A stretch of 64,000 nucleotides of DNA from Linanthus parryae (GCA_023055425.1 JALGPY010000010.1:18325363-18389362); one strand, 5' to 3'. Positions 1-11,322 are shown, counted from the stretch's first letter. Translations and numbers: made by a program. The notes: generated from the sequence alone by a model not told the origin.

Positions 1-270
1 TTCAAATTCATGCTATGCTCTATGGAATTTCAAAAAGAACTAGTGAGAGCTTGATGATTCCAGTTAGGGATGGTGAGATTGCTTGTTCTTACAAAAAGAA
101 AGAAAGAAGGTGTTTTGTGTTTTATGATTGAGTCTAGAATTGAATTTGCATCATCTTGCTGCATTGTCGTGAGTCGTGTAGAGTCGTCTGCGTCTTGTCG
201 GATAGTGAACAGGTTAATGGAGTAGATGAAACTTTGCTCGGGAGGCGCAAATGTTAAGTGTGGGGGTATT
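1..270 (+). mobile_element. 3' internal end of an Athila/Tat-like gypsy element
   Basis: Non-coding tail of a Ty3/gypsy element, cut by the window start. It ends in the purine-rich tract TTAAGTGTGGGGGTATT (254-270), directly followed by an LTR that starts TGATA. The last ~100 bases (test phrase 'gatgaaactttgctcgg', then 'cgcaaatg') match the reverse complement of 51,935-52,080 in element E, so both belong to related families. No protein is readable here. Confidence 0.75.
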
Positions 271-1700
271 TGATATGTCTTCACAATGAGTTATATTATA
301 TGTTGGTTATTTGTTACTTTTTCGTGAATCCCGATGCGTTTTTATAAGTATTTGGTCGAATAAGTGAAATATTCATAAATAGAAGCTTTATGTGCATTAT
401 TGTATAATCCGGGTGTTTTCTCGATTAGTTTGAGCATTTTATATGTCAAATATGACTCAGATATGTTAGTGTTGTGTATCTCAGGTACCGGATTCTCGGA
501 GAAGTGATCGGGACTTATAACGAACTTCAGAAGCAGAGAAAAGCTCGGGAATGGCCAAGGAGAATGAAGAAAAGAGAAGTTCATGGAGCAAAAGTGACCA
601 GCCTTTATTATTTGGATGGTATATTGAGTTCTACAAGAACTATTTTATTTATACCAGTGGAAAATCAAAGTAGACTCAAATATCTTTCTAGCGGTAGGTC
701 ACGGAGCTCAATCAATGGCCGGACGAGAAAGATATAATCTGTTGAAGAAGACAAAAAAACGAAGAATTGCTGGTGCAGTTTCACTGGACCAGTCACAACT
801 CTTCGCATTATATATGGAGATAAAAAAGGAAAGGCCTATGGAATTACAAATTACGCATTCAAGGCTTTCTAACAATATAATATAGGCCCAAAAAGGAGAC
901 CGTATGCTGGAGAAAAGACCCGCACAAGATCAGCTTATGAAATATGTCGGAGAATTGCAAACTAGAGGGGCTAAATTGCAAATTCTGCCAAAGTACATTA
1001 AAAATCGTGCCTAGGCCTTGAAAACCGTGTTTTTGGACCTAGAAGGCAGAGAAGGCTGCTGAAGAAAGCAACTAGACACCTCCCAAGCCATTGGAGAGCT
1101 CTGATTCGCTGTCGGATCAAGGATTCATCGTTTGATCTCTCTAAGCTATTTCTATCTCTATTGTTTTTGATGAATACTTTGAAATTATTCGTTGTATTCA
1201 CAATTATGAGTAACTAAACTCATTAGATCAGACCCGAGCTTGGGGGTTAGGGTTTTTCTATCGATTCATGAATTCTATGTTCTTGTGATTCATGTTCGTG
1301 ACTTAATTGGTGATTTTGACGTGTTATGATTGATTTTACGTTCTTCATCATATCTATTTGATAGGATACGTCTTGTGAGCTAGATATTAGTTGATAATTT
1401 TTAGGTAACTCTCAATGATTATTAACCGTAAAGGTAGAACAATCACTTGATCGTATTGTATGCTTGGTAACTTGGTTACATTAATTGAGAACATAAGAGT
1501 AGAACTTGAATCGTAATGCACGTTTAGGGAGATTGGAACTTTGTAACTCGGTTTTGACTAGCTTTAGGCATAGAATAACTACTTGGTAACTCGGTAGTTG
1601 ACCATTTCTTGTTTGATCCGGACAAATTCATCAGTGTTATATGAAACCTACAATTCTATCGATAGTAAACCTTTGCAATCCCCCAACAAGGCGTCTTGAC
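271..1700 (+). mobile_element. 3' LTR remnant of the same gypsy element
   Basis: The LTR starts TGATATGTCT right after the polypurine tract. Blocks around 480-1,100 (the stretch with 'tggtatattgagttctac' and the later 'caaactagaggggctaaattgcaaattc') match LTRs of E and I in inverse orientation, so this is a third LTR subfamily of the same group. The expected terminal 'gtacacttgcggtt...gtgtca' is absent: the sequence instead passes at ~1,700 into the end of a SIRE-type copia LTR. Several ATG-started frames occur here, but none resembles a protein, and I regard them as chance frames. Confidence 0.65.
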
Positions 1701-1769
1701 CTACTCTATTCAACCCCCCCCCCTTCTAGAGTATTGATCCTGTATTTCTACCTACTGTACATCCCTTCA
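1701..1769 (+). mobile_element. End of the 5' LTR of element A
   Basis: Only the last ~70 bases remain. They carry the family signature 'tactctattcaacc', a C-tract (here 10 Cs), then 'cttctagagtatt', and end in CTTCA. The same block ends the LTR of B at 12,750-12,818 and of the solo LTR at 47,640-47,709. In inverse orientation it starts the LTRs of G. Confidence 0.85.
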
Positions 1770-1771
1770 AA

Positions 1772-1783
1772 TGGTATCAGAGC
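1772..1783 (+). other. Primer binding site of element A (initiator tRNA-Met)
   Basis: TGGTATCAGAGC, two bases after the LTR end. It is the standard copia PBS complementary to the 3' end of plant initiator tRNA-Met. It is an exact match, so A once had a working start of minus-strand synthesis. Confidence 0.9.
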
Positions 1784-1818
1784 CCGTATCACTGCATAGA
1801 TTTAAGCATCTTGTGATT

Positions 1819-3560
1819 ATGAGTATTGTAGGTTAAGGAGGTTTCTCACAGGGAAGAACTGCTAACAGACCTCCTCTTTCTGTGGAGACAATTTTGTCCA
1901 CTGGAAAGCTTTCATGAAAATGTTCATCATTGATCAAGATATGGAACTCTGGACTATCATTAAGAATGGTCCTCATAATTTCTACAGAGAGAAAGATGGG
2001 ATTAGAACTCCCAAATCTGAAGACTCTATTTCTTCATCCGAGTTACAACAATTCTCCAACAATTAAAAAGCTATGAATCTCTTATATTGTGCTTTGAGTG
2101 CAGATGAGTTCAACATGATCTTAGGTTGAAAGACAGCCAAGGAGATATTGCATAAGCTTGTGGTGACTTTTGAAGGAACCAACCAAGTCAAGGAAACCAA
2201 GATCAACATATAACTCATGCAATATGAGCTATTCAAGATGAATGGAGATGAGTCAATCAGAGACATGTTCAAAAGATTCACTAACATTGTAAACAACCTT
2301 GATTCGTTGGGAAAGCAAAATGGGAACCAAGGAGTACTGCAATTGAGGAAGCTCAAGATCTCTCATCACTCAAACTTGATAACATACAAGGTAAGATCCT
2401 TACACATGAGGTATCCATGAATGAAGTTGATGGTGAACTACCAGAAGGAGTCAATAACCTGGATGTCAAGGAAAAAGAGAATGAGCAATCTGAAAGCCTT
2501 GAAACTGAAGATGATGATGAAGATCCAATTGCTTTGATTTCCAAAGCCTTGACTAGGATTCTTAAAATGAAGAAAAACTTTGGAAACAAGGACTTCAGCA
2601 GAGATAGACACAGTTCCTCCAGTAGCAAAGACGACAAAGGTAAATCTTCTTCACACGGTAATAAGCCAAAAGTCATGAATTTCGTTGAGTGTGGTGATGC
2701 AGGACACTTGATCAGAGACTGTCCACACAATAAGAGCAAGAAATTTCAGAAAAAAGATTATGATAGAAGAAATAAAGCTATGATAGCTTCATGGAGTGAT
2801 TCGGAAACCTCAAGTGACTATCGATCTGAAGAGGAACATGCCAACCTATGCTTTATGGCCAAGCATGATGAATGTTCTGAAAACAACATTGAGGTAATGG
2901 TAAACTTCCTGACTTCAAAACCTACAGAATCCCTCTCAGATTATCTTGGAACAATGGTTTTAAATGAAGAGGACTATCTGAAATAGATGAGAGTTTTGAA
3001 AGAAAAAAGTCATGAGTAAGCAAAAGAGAACTCATATCTTGTCTAACTGAATCAAAATATTGAAATCTCAAAGAAGAAAACTGACAATGATTTCAAGGCC
3101 TTGAAAACCAGTTTCAAAGCCTTGAAAACACAAGTCAAGGAAGTAGTCACTGAGAATTCTCTCTTGAGTAACAGTATTGTTAATCTAAGACATCAAGTTG
3201 ATGAATCGAATAAAAAAAAGATTGATCTGATTGAGAAACTTCAAGAATCTGAATTGTTCTAAACAAAACTTGCAGGCTCAGAACACAACTTGAACTTAGT
3301 TCTTGGAGGTAGCTAAAGTCTGTTCACAAAACTGGTACTGGATAAAATCCGAATTTTTGAAAGAAAAACAATACTAGATTTGTGAAAGGTGAAAGAAAAA
3401 CATCTCCTAAGTGTCATTACTGCAGTAAGATTGGTCATGTTAAGATGACTTGTCCTTTTAGAAGAAGAGACCCTCACATAATAAGGAACACTTTTCCCTT
3501 CGAACTCAAATGACAAGTTAGACAGATTTGGGTTCCTAAAGGGGTTAGACCACCTAACAT
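1819..3560 (+). pseudogene. gag of element A (SIRE-type), degenerate
   Basis: Nucleocapsid/capsid precursor of the copia element. The ATG at 1,819 is followed by a stop six codons on, then the conserved 'CGDNFVHWKAFMKMF' stretch and the UBN2-like capsid region to ~2,400, with frameshifts. The longest open piece (2,417-2,986) covers the linker and the first zinc knuckle, whose first cysteine is replaced by phenylalanine (codon 2,681-2,683). A coiled-coil-like stretch with repeated FKALK follows (3,080-3,260). A second zinc knuckle, CHYCSKIGHVKMTC (3,411-3,452), is intact. Corresponding parts of B and G align throughout. A dead gene. Confidence 0.8.
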
Positions 3561-3940
3561 GGTTGACCCTGAATATGAATCTAAATTCAACACTTGGTCT
3601 AACTTCTAGGAAAGACAGTGAATGGTGTTTGCAGGTTGCCACCAAGATCAAAGAGCACAAAATGGTTTATGGACAGTGGTTGCTCAAGACGTATGAGTGG
3701 AAAGATTTCTCTATTCTCATAACTGAAAGAGCAATCAGAAGGATCAATAACACTTAGTGGCAAAGGGAAATGCAACATTCTAGGTATTGGTAAAGTCGGT
3801 ACAAATTCAAAAAATTCTATTTCTGATGTATATCTAGTTCATTTTTTGAAATTTAATTTGCTTAGTCTAACTCAGCTTTGTGACAATGGCAACAAGGTTA
3901 TCTCTGATAAAAAGAAATGTGTGGTGCAAATTGAGACATC
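3561..3940 (+). pseudogene. Protease and pre-integrase part of element A pol, left half
   Basis: Fragments in shifting frames match the protease-to-pre-integrase part of G (57,304-57,756), including a rest of the 'SGCSRHMSG' aspartic protease region (~3,670-3,700), 'GIGKVGTNS', and the 'LCDNGNKV' block near 3,880. The reading stops at 3,940, where element B is inserted, and resumes at 12,824. Frameshifts and stops make it non-functional. Confidence 0.7.
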
Positions 3941-3945
3941 TGGAA

Positions 3946-4395
3946 TGTTGACTCAAAGACCCTTGAGTGTGTTTTGAGAAATGATTGTTTTGAGTGATGA
4001 AAGACAAAGACAAAGACATAGGCAGCAAAGCATTTTTGGTGCTCCAAAGCCTTGAGATACTGACAGAGCTTCAAAGCCTTGAGAGTTGTTCTTATTCTGT
4101 TGAATGTCCTAAAAATTATGTGTTGCAGATTGGATACCTGATTTTATAGATCAGATATTTGATGCATATACTCATGTTTTACATTATCTGCATATCTAAC
4201 ACAATTGCAGATGATCAGAACATGGAGAATCAAAGTTGTATAGGTGTAACTAGATAGGTTTGGAACCACAAGCTGTATAGGTGTAAGGGAAATCACTTGG
4301 GCTTGAAGATCAAGGGCTGTTTCTGTGTGAGTAATAAGAATTGTTTGCCCAATCCTGGTGGGATTAGATCCCTCAGGCAGAGATTAGGTCCATTG
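3946..4395 (+). mobile_element. 5' LTR of element B, internally deleted and truncated
   Basis: Matches the first ~280 bases of the 3' LTR (from 11,323), then jumps at ~4,233 to the block matching 12,390-12,512, and finally passes at 4,395 straight into gag. The 3' LTR has ~1,496 bp, so over 1 kb is lost, including the LTR end and the PBS. It can no longer serve as a template start. Confidence 0.85.
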
Positions 4396-6190
4396 TTCTG
4401 TGGTGATAACTTCATTCATTGGAAGGCATTGATGAAGATGTTCATCATAGATCAAGACATGGAATTCTGGTCAATAGTTCAGAATGGTCCTCATGAGTAC
4501 TATACTACAATTGATGGAGTCAGATGTATCAATTCTTAGGAAAATCTTTCAGTGACTGAACTAGAAAAGGTATAAAAAAATTACAATTCTATGAATTTGT
4601 TATAATGTGCTCTTAATGCACATGAGTTCAAAGAGTGTCAAATTGCAAAAGTGCCAAAGAAGTATGGGATAAACTGGTTGTGACATATGAAGGAACTTGC
4701 CTGGTTAAGCAGACCAAAATCAACATACTTCTGAGGCAATATGAGTTGTTCAAGATGAACTCAGATGAGAACATCAAGGAGATGTTCAAAAGATTCATTG
4801 ATGTGGTGAATAATCTGGAGTCATTGGGAAAGAAGTTCTCAAATGAGGAGAAGGTCAGGAAAATTTTGAGAAGCTTGCCAAAAGCCAAGTGGGAGCCAAA
4901 GACAACAGCCATTGAGGAAGCTCAGGATTTAACTCTTCTTCAGCTAGATGATCTACAAGGAAAGCTGATCACTCATGAAATGTCTATGAAGGATGTGGAA
5001 GGTGATTTAAGTGAAAACATCAAGAACTTAGCACTTAAGGCAAAAGACAGTGAAAAGTCTCAAAGCCTTGAGACTGAAGATGAGCATGATGATGAAGGTG
5101 CTTTAGCATTGATCTCCAAGGCCTTGGCCAGGATTCTCAAGAAGAAAAGAAACTATGGTAACAGGGACTCCAACAGAGAGAGATCAAGACCTTCAGGCAG
5201 CAAGGACTACAAAGGTAAACCTTCATCACAGTCACATAAAACTAAAGTAATGAATTGTTTTGAGTGTGGTGATGCAGATCATTTAGTAAGGGACTGTCCA
5301 CAAAAGAAGAAGAATATGAACTTTCAAAAGAAATATAGTGCCAACAGAAGGAAGAAAGCCATGATGGCTTCCTGGAGTGATTTTGATTCATCAAGTGACT
5401 CAGACACAGAAGAAGATCTAGCAAACTTGTGTTTCATGGCCAAGCATGATGAAGAAAAATCATCCGACAGACATATTGAAGATATGGTAAAAACTCTTCT
5501 TGCTAGTCCTTCAGACGTGCTTCCTGAAATTCTCAAGAGTATGTTTTTAAATGAGGAAAGTTATAGAAATGAGATTTCTGCTTTAAAGATTAAGATTCAT
5601 GAGCAGGTAAAAGAAAACCTGGACCTAGTTTTTACCAAAATAAACTTTTGAAGTTTCTAAGAAAAAGCTTGAAAAGGACTTCAAGGCCTTGGACAGCAGG
5701 TTCAAAGCCTTGAAGGCACATATAAAAGAGGTTGTTGATCAAAACACTCTTTTGACTGAAAGATATGATGATCTAAAGACTCATTCTGAGGATTTAGAAC
5801 AACAAATCTGTTCTTTGACTGAGAAACTTCAAGAGTCTAAGAAGGTCCTAGCTAGTTTTACAGGCTCAAAACATAATCTAAATCTCATTCTTGGAGGAAG
5901 TCTGAAATCAATGCATAAAAGTGGGATTGACTATAATCCAAATTTTCCAAAGAAAAGCCAAACTAATTTTGTCAAATCTAATAGCAGACATTCTCCAAAA
6001 TGTCATTACTGTGGAAAAATTGGTCATTTCAGATTAACTTGTCCCTTCAGAAGATCAGAACCTCACATTATGAGGAATACTTATCCTTATCAGCTTAAGG
6101 GATAGGTTTGGCAGATTTGGGTTCCAAAAGGAATAAGACCACCAAACATGGCTAATTCTGAGTATGACTCAAAGTTCTGCACTTGGTCTA
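4396..6190 (+). pseudogene. gag of element B (SIRE-type), lightly damaged
   Basis: The frame opens at 'CGDNFIHWKALMKMF' fused to LTR sequence, has stops before 4,635, then runs open from 4,635 to 5,651 (capsid UBN2-like region, Glu/Asp/Lys-rich linker, zinc knuckle CFECGDADHLVRDC at ~5,257-5,298). After a stop at ~5,650 it goes on from 5,689 to 6,105 with a coiled-coil-like stretch containing FKALDSRFKALK and a second zinc knuckle CHYCGKIGHFRLTC (~6,001-6,042). Both knuckles keep the CX2CX4HX4C spacing. Expected to package element RNA in virus-like particles when intact. It lacks an N-terminus, so it is broken. Confidence 0.8.
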
Positions 6191-6918
6191 ACAGCCTATT
6201 GAGGCAATGATTTATTTTGGCAGGATGTCACCAAGGCCTTGAAAGATCAGAAATGGATTTTAGACAGTGGATGTTCCAGACATGAGTGGAAAGAAGTCTC
6301 TCTTTACTAAACTCACAGAAAAATCTGGAGGAACAATCACACTTGGTGACAAATCAAATTGCAATATTATTGGTATAGGTAGTATTGGTAATGGTTCTAC
6401 TAACTCTATCTCTGATGTTTATAGATGGACTTAAGTATAATCTGCTTAGTATCTCTCAGTTATGTGATAAAGGTTATAAAGCTATATTTGACAAGGAGAA
6501 ATGTGTGGTGCAAGATGAGAAATCTGGTGATTGCATACTCACTGCTCCTAGATCATATAATCTACATGCTATGAGTATTAACAGTGTTCTAGGTGATAAG
6601 CTAAAATGCCTCAAGGCCTTGAAGGAAGATTCAAAGCTATGGCACAGAAAGCTTGGGCATATTAGTATACACACCTTGAATAAACACATCTCAAAGGATT
6701 TGGTAAGAGGTTTACCATCAGAGAAATTTTCAGATGATGAGGTTTGCAAGGAATGTGTACAAGGTAAGCAAACCAGAAGCTCATTCCAGTCAAAGAACTT
6801 TGTAAGTACTTCTAGACCCTTAAAACTGTTGCATATGGACTTTTGTGGTCCTATGAGAGTTCAGACCCGAAAAGGTAAGAGGTATATGCTTGTTATAATA
6901 GATGATTATTCTAGATTT
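6191..6918 (+). pseudogene. Protease, pre-integrase and start of integrase of element B
   Basis: The aspartic protease motif is present as WILDSGCSRH (~6,252-6,281), with a small deletion directly after it that shifts the frame. The long frame 6,385-6,930 holds the pre-integrase region, the zinc-binding HRKLGH...CKECVQGKQ part and the beginning of the integrase core up to 'DDYSRF'. There it is cut: the next bases correspond to a position ~600 bp further on in element G (near 56,340). The catalytic second Asp and Glu of the integrase are therefore missing. Confidence 0.8.
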
Positions 6919-8782
6919 GAACAAGCATGAGTCAGATGATGATGCTGTGAAAGAGGACAAAGACAAAACTATTGTGCAGAAACAATCAGCGGAATCTCAA
7001 GGCCTTGAACCTCCTGTAGGACCAAAATCTCAAAGCCTTGAGACAGAAGCTGAAACTTTCTATAATGCTCCCTATACTGTTTCAAGAACTCAAAGCCTTT
7101 AAGGAGAATATTCCTGGATACCAAGAAAGATGTTTAAGTACCTTTCAGATCATCCAGCTGACAATATCATTTCTGATCCATCAACTGGAACTCAGACAAG
7201 AGGACAGTTGTAGAACTTTTGTGCTTAGTGCATTTGTATCTTTGATTGAGCATAAAAATACCAAGGAAGCACTAGAAGATGCAGACTGGATCATTGCAAT
7301 GCAGAGTGAGCTGAATGAGTTTGAAAGAAACAAGGTATAGAATCTGGTTCCCAAACCTAAAGAGAAATCAGTTATTGGAACCAGATGGGTATTCAGAAAC
7401 AAGCTTGATGAGAATGGCAAAGTGGTAAGGAATAAAGCTAGACTGGTGGCACAAGGATATAATCAGGAAGAAGGTATAGATTATGAGGAGACTTTTTCTC
7501 CTCTTGCCAGGTTAGAAGCTATTAGAATACTTCTTTCATTTGCATCTCACAATCACATAGAGCTTTATCAAATGGATGTCAAATGTGCTTTTCTGAATGG
7601 CTATTTACAAGAAGATGTTTTTGTAGCACAACCTCCTGGTTTTGAAGATGAAAAATTTCCTGATCATGTTTATAAAATAGACAAAGCTCTTTATGGGTTA
7701 AAACAAGCTCCAAGGTCTTGGTATGATAGACTTTCAAAATTTATACTTGACAATAATTTCAAGAGAGGCCTAGTTGATTAAACTCTTTATATTAAACATC
7801 ATCTAAGTGAGTTATTAGTATTTCAGATCTATGTAGATGATATTCTATTTGGTGCTACAAATGATGCTCTTTCAAAATAGTTTTCTAGTCTAATGTGCAG
7901 GGAGTTTGAGATGAGCTTAATGGGAGAACTGAATTTCTTTCTTGGACTTCATATCTTACAAATGAAGAAAGAAATATTTGTACATCAAGGAAAGTATACC
8001 AAAGACTTATTGAACAAGTACAGTATGTCACAGTCCAAGGTGCTTAAAACCCCTATGAGTTCATCACTCTCTTTAGACAAGGATTCAAATGGTAAGAGTG
8101 TGAATCAAAAGGAATACAGAGGTATGATTGGATCACTTTTGTATTTAACTGCTAGTAGACCTCATATTATGTTTAGTGTCTGTATGTGGGCTAGATTTCA
8201 AGCAGATCCTAAAGAAAGTCATTTAACTACAGTCAAAAGAATTTTTAGATATTTGAATGGAACCAGAGACTTGGGGCTTTGGTATCCAAGGAGATCTAAT
8301 TTTATGTTGAGTGGCTATTCAGTTGCAAATTTTGTAGGATATAAGGTTGACAGTAAAAGTACTTCTGGATGTTGCCAGTTTCTTGGATCTTCATTGATCA
8401 GTTGACATTCTAAAAAGCAAAATTTTGTAGCATTATCAACTACAGAAGCTGAATACATTGCAGCTGGAGCTTGCTGTCACAAGTTTTATGAATTTCTCAG
8501 CAACTTAGAGATCTTGGCTACAATTTCAGAAATGTGCCTATTCATTGTGACAATACAAGTGCTATCTCAATCTCTAAGAATCCAGTCCAGCACTCAAGAA
8601 CCAAGCACATAGATGTGAGACATCACTTCCTTAGAGATCATGCAGAACAAGGTGATATTGTTTTACATTTTATTTCTACTTCAATGCAGATTGCTGAAAT
8701 TTTCACTAAACCATTTCCAGATGATAGGCTTTCATCTCTAAGGCTTAAATTGGGGATGTTAAATAAGGATGCATTGGTTTAG
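6919..8782 (+). pseudogene. Reverse transcriptase and RNase H of element B
   Basis: After a linker rich in QSLETE-type repeats (6,919-7,130), the RT region follows from ~7,150: 'TRWVFRNKLDENGKV', then the open piece 7,422-7,781 ([44 protein letters not shown]). The catalytic YVDD is intact in 'IYVDDILFG' (~7,830). Further open pieces are 7,893-8,405 (RT connection and RNase H start) and 8,534-8,782 (RNase H end, CDNTSAISISKNPVQHSRTKHIDVRHH). The RNase H motif DADFAGYK has become VANFVGYK, losing its aspartates, while TEAEYIAA remains. Four or more stops or frameshifts. The stop at 8,780 is followed at once by the purine tract AGGGGGAG. Confidence 0.88.
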
Positions 8783-9230
8783 GGGGAGTATTAGTACTTA
8801 TATGTGATTATGTGTTGAAATCTCAAAGCCTTGAGATTATACTTTACAAAGCCTTAAAAGTATAGCTCAAAGCTTTGAAGTTGTTCAAACTGCAAAAAAT
8901 CTCAAGGTCTTGAGATTGTTTTCCAGGTCTTGAAAACATTTGTATTTTTTTTTTTTAAAAAAATGGATCATCAAATATTATATCTTATCTTTTTAGATAA
9001 CAGTATAATATTTGAATTACTCAGAGAATTTTCTAAAATATCCAAAAATATTTTTCATGATCCTTTTTGCATGTTGATTTAGGAGAGTCCTTTTATGTCT
9101 CATCCTTTTCAACCTACTTAAGCTGAAAGTCAGGGCTTATTCTTCTTCATTCTCTCTCAATTCTCTACGTCTCTCCTCTCTCTCTCAATTTCTCTCAATC
9201 TCATTCCCTTCTCAAAACCCAAAACCCAAA
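8783..9230 (+). other. Spacer between pol and ORF3 of element B
   Basis: Non-coding. It starts with the purine tract TTTAGGGGGAG right after the RNase H stop and holds several copies of the family palindrome (8,820-8,940, forms of CTCAAAGCCTTGAG), then AT-rich DNA and a CT-rich stretch (9,140-9,220, 'ctctctctcaatttctctc') that may be the untranslated leader of ORF3. I see no clear promoter box. Confidence 0.5.
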
Positions 9231-10930
9231 ATGGAGCGCAAATCAGCAAGGATTCAGCAACAGGGGAAACCTTCTGGCAGATCCAAGAAGAGGGCAAATA
9301 AGAAGGAGAAGATTGTGATTTATGATTCAGATTCTGGAAAATACTCAGAGTTTGCATGAGGACACTCCTCCTGCAAAGAAGTCCAGAACATAAAAGGGAG
9401 ATGAAGGCTCAAGCATTGATCCACAGAAAGAGACAGATACCCAGGGTGGTGATCAACCTAGGTCAGACAAGAAGAAAGGGGGAGAGAAGAAAAAGGCTGG
9501 AGAAGAGGATACGGGGAAATCTGCTCAAGAAAGCAAGAAGAAGCCAACTGAAGAACAAGAGAAGAGCAAATCCACTGAGAAGAAAACAAGGGTTAAGCAG
9601 GTTTCTGCTGCAACCAAAACGGGTTATCAAGGTAAGAAACGGGTAGCTTTCCGTAGTATGGTTTCTGAGGAGTTATTGGATAAACTGGATATTGATTGTA
9701 TGAGAAAATTAAGAGAAACTGCAGTTTGGAAGGTGTTAAATCCTAGTTCAAAAGCCTATCCTAGGTTAACTAGGTTATTTTATCTGAATTTGGTTCATGA
9801 AGGTGATGATAGGATTGTGTTAACTTCAAAAGTGGCTGGGATAGATTTGAGGTTAGATCATAGGACTTTTGCCAAAGTTTTGGGCATTCCTAGGAAGTAT
9901 AATTTTGGAGATTACCCTGATAGGAAGGAGTGTCTGGAAAAGGCAAAAGATTTTTTTCATTGATGGTGTACCCTCTGGTCCAAAGCAGTTGACACACTCT
10001 ATGCTCAACTTTGAAGCCAAAATCTTGTTTACAGTTCAGATGAGGAGTGTTGTTCCTAGGCAGAACTCAAGGGAGTTGGTTACTGATAAGGTTCTTATAC
10101 TGATGTATCTGATATTCAAGGGTTTGAGATAGACTTGCCAACAACTTTTATGGAGCATATGATTTATTGTGCAACCAGAACTAGAAATCATCCTCTTCCA
10201 TATGCCAACCTTTTACCTATTTTCTTTTAATATTTTAATGTACCTTTGAAAGGTGAGGAAAAGATTACTGGAGGTTTTGGGTTGGTTGATGAGACTTCAT
10301 TACAGAGGATTGGGGTAGTTCAGGCTGGGAAAGGACATTGGAAGTTCTATTCAGATTTTTCAAAGGAGGAACTTGGAGAAAAGAGTTTGTGAAGCCAAAG
10401 GGGGCTATGTCAGGGAAAGGACAAGCCAATGGGGATTATTCTTTGTTGATTGAGAAGTTTGAAGATCAGCAGGTCGAGATTGAAGATCTCAGACAAAGGT
10501 TATTTGATCTGTCATCTGAATTTAACCAGTTCAAGGGTTTGATGAATGTTTTGAATGGGAAGCTGGATGTTGTCATCAAAGGTTTGAACTTGGAGAAGAT
10601 ACCTTCTGCTACTAGTAATTACACCAGTGTGGATTCAGATGAAAGGCTGGGTGATTTCTTGAACAAGAAAAATAAGCTTATTCCAGTGGTGTTACATCAA
10701 AAGATCTGTATGAGAAAACTGATGAAGAAGATGGTGGTGAAGAAACAAGTGTTGATGCAGCTCTAGATGGGGATTCAGTACAGGTTAAGAAAAAGGTGGA
10801 TGAGATCATTGAAGAAGTTGTTGCAGAAGTGGAAGCTGAACAAGAGGGGAATTAGTCTGCTAAAGGTGCTGGAAGTGAGGAAGAAGTTGGAGAAGGCTCG
10901 GAGAAAGGCCAGACATCAACGAAGAAATGA
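9231..10930 (+). pseudogene. ORF3 of element B: lysine-rich protein with plant transposon-protein-like domain
   Basis: Third gene after pol, in the position where some SIRE elements carry an env-like gene. ATG at 9,231 begins a basic N-terminus (MERKSARIQQ, then many Lys/Glu stretches, NLS-like) to ~9,640. A central domain (~9,640-10,130; open piece 9,658-9,963, with SKAYPRLTRLFYLNL and DLRLDHRTFAKVLGIP) recalls the family known as putative plant transposon protein. A C-terminal part (10,338-10,930) has a coiled-coil pattern (EIEDLRQRLFDLSSEF) and an acidic/lysine-rich tail. Frameshifts near 9,357 and 9,960 and stops in 10,130-10,340 break it. No signal peptide or membrane segment is seen, so env is unlikely. 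The same gene stands in G, minus strand. Function unknown. Confidence 0.65.
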
Positions 10931-11322
10931 AGATCACAGAAGACCAAAGCCTTGATCTTCTATCTACTTCTTTTCTTCTTTTCTGCTCTCAAGGCCTTGA
11001 CTTTCTAGTAATAAATTTTGTTCAAGTTTTTTTTTTTAAGACTCTGGGTAATGATCCAACATTTCTTCATCCTTATTTGATGAAAGTCAAAAAGGGGGAG
11101 AAATTATGTGTTTGTGTTACTTGCAGTACTTGAATAATAATAATAACCAGTTGTTTTGGTTAATCAGTTGTGTTCTTATATTACTGTGATTATATGTGAA
11201 TTGCTGATTATCTGTGTCAGATTGTCTATTGTATCCGCAATATATGGCTATCTAATTCTTATAAGGAGTTGCAGGAATATCTACACAAGATTATGGGTTT
11301 TGTCTTTCATCAAGGGGGAGAT
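10931..11322 (+). other. 3' non-coding tail and polypurine tracts of element B
   Basis: Contains one family palindrome (10,988-11,001), a T-tract, the purine tract AAAAAGGGGGAGAAA (~11,088-11,102) and the terminal polypurine tract CAAGGGGGAGAT just before the 3' LTR at 11,323. The terminal tract would prime plus-strand DNA. The upstream one is duplicated in the same place in G (complement near 44,752-44,765). Confidence 0.7.

Noticed and set aside
342..737. Short frames on both strands in 30-737
   Set aside because: They lie in a gypsy LTR and 3' tail; no likeness between related copies at protein level.
9157..9357. Minus-strand frame opposite the start of ORF3
   Set aside because: Shadow of the Lys-rich ORF3 start and the CT-rich leader.
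8783..11322. Host gene captured between pol and the LTR of B
   Set aside because: The same gene in the same place in G shows it belongs to the element family, not to a single capture here.
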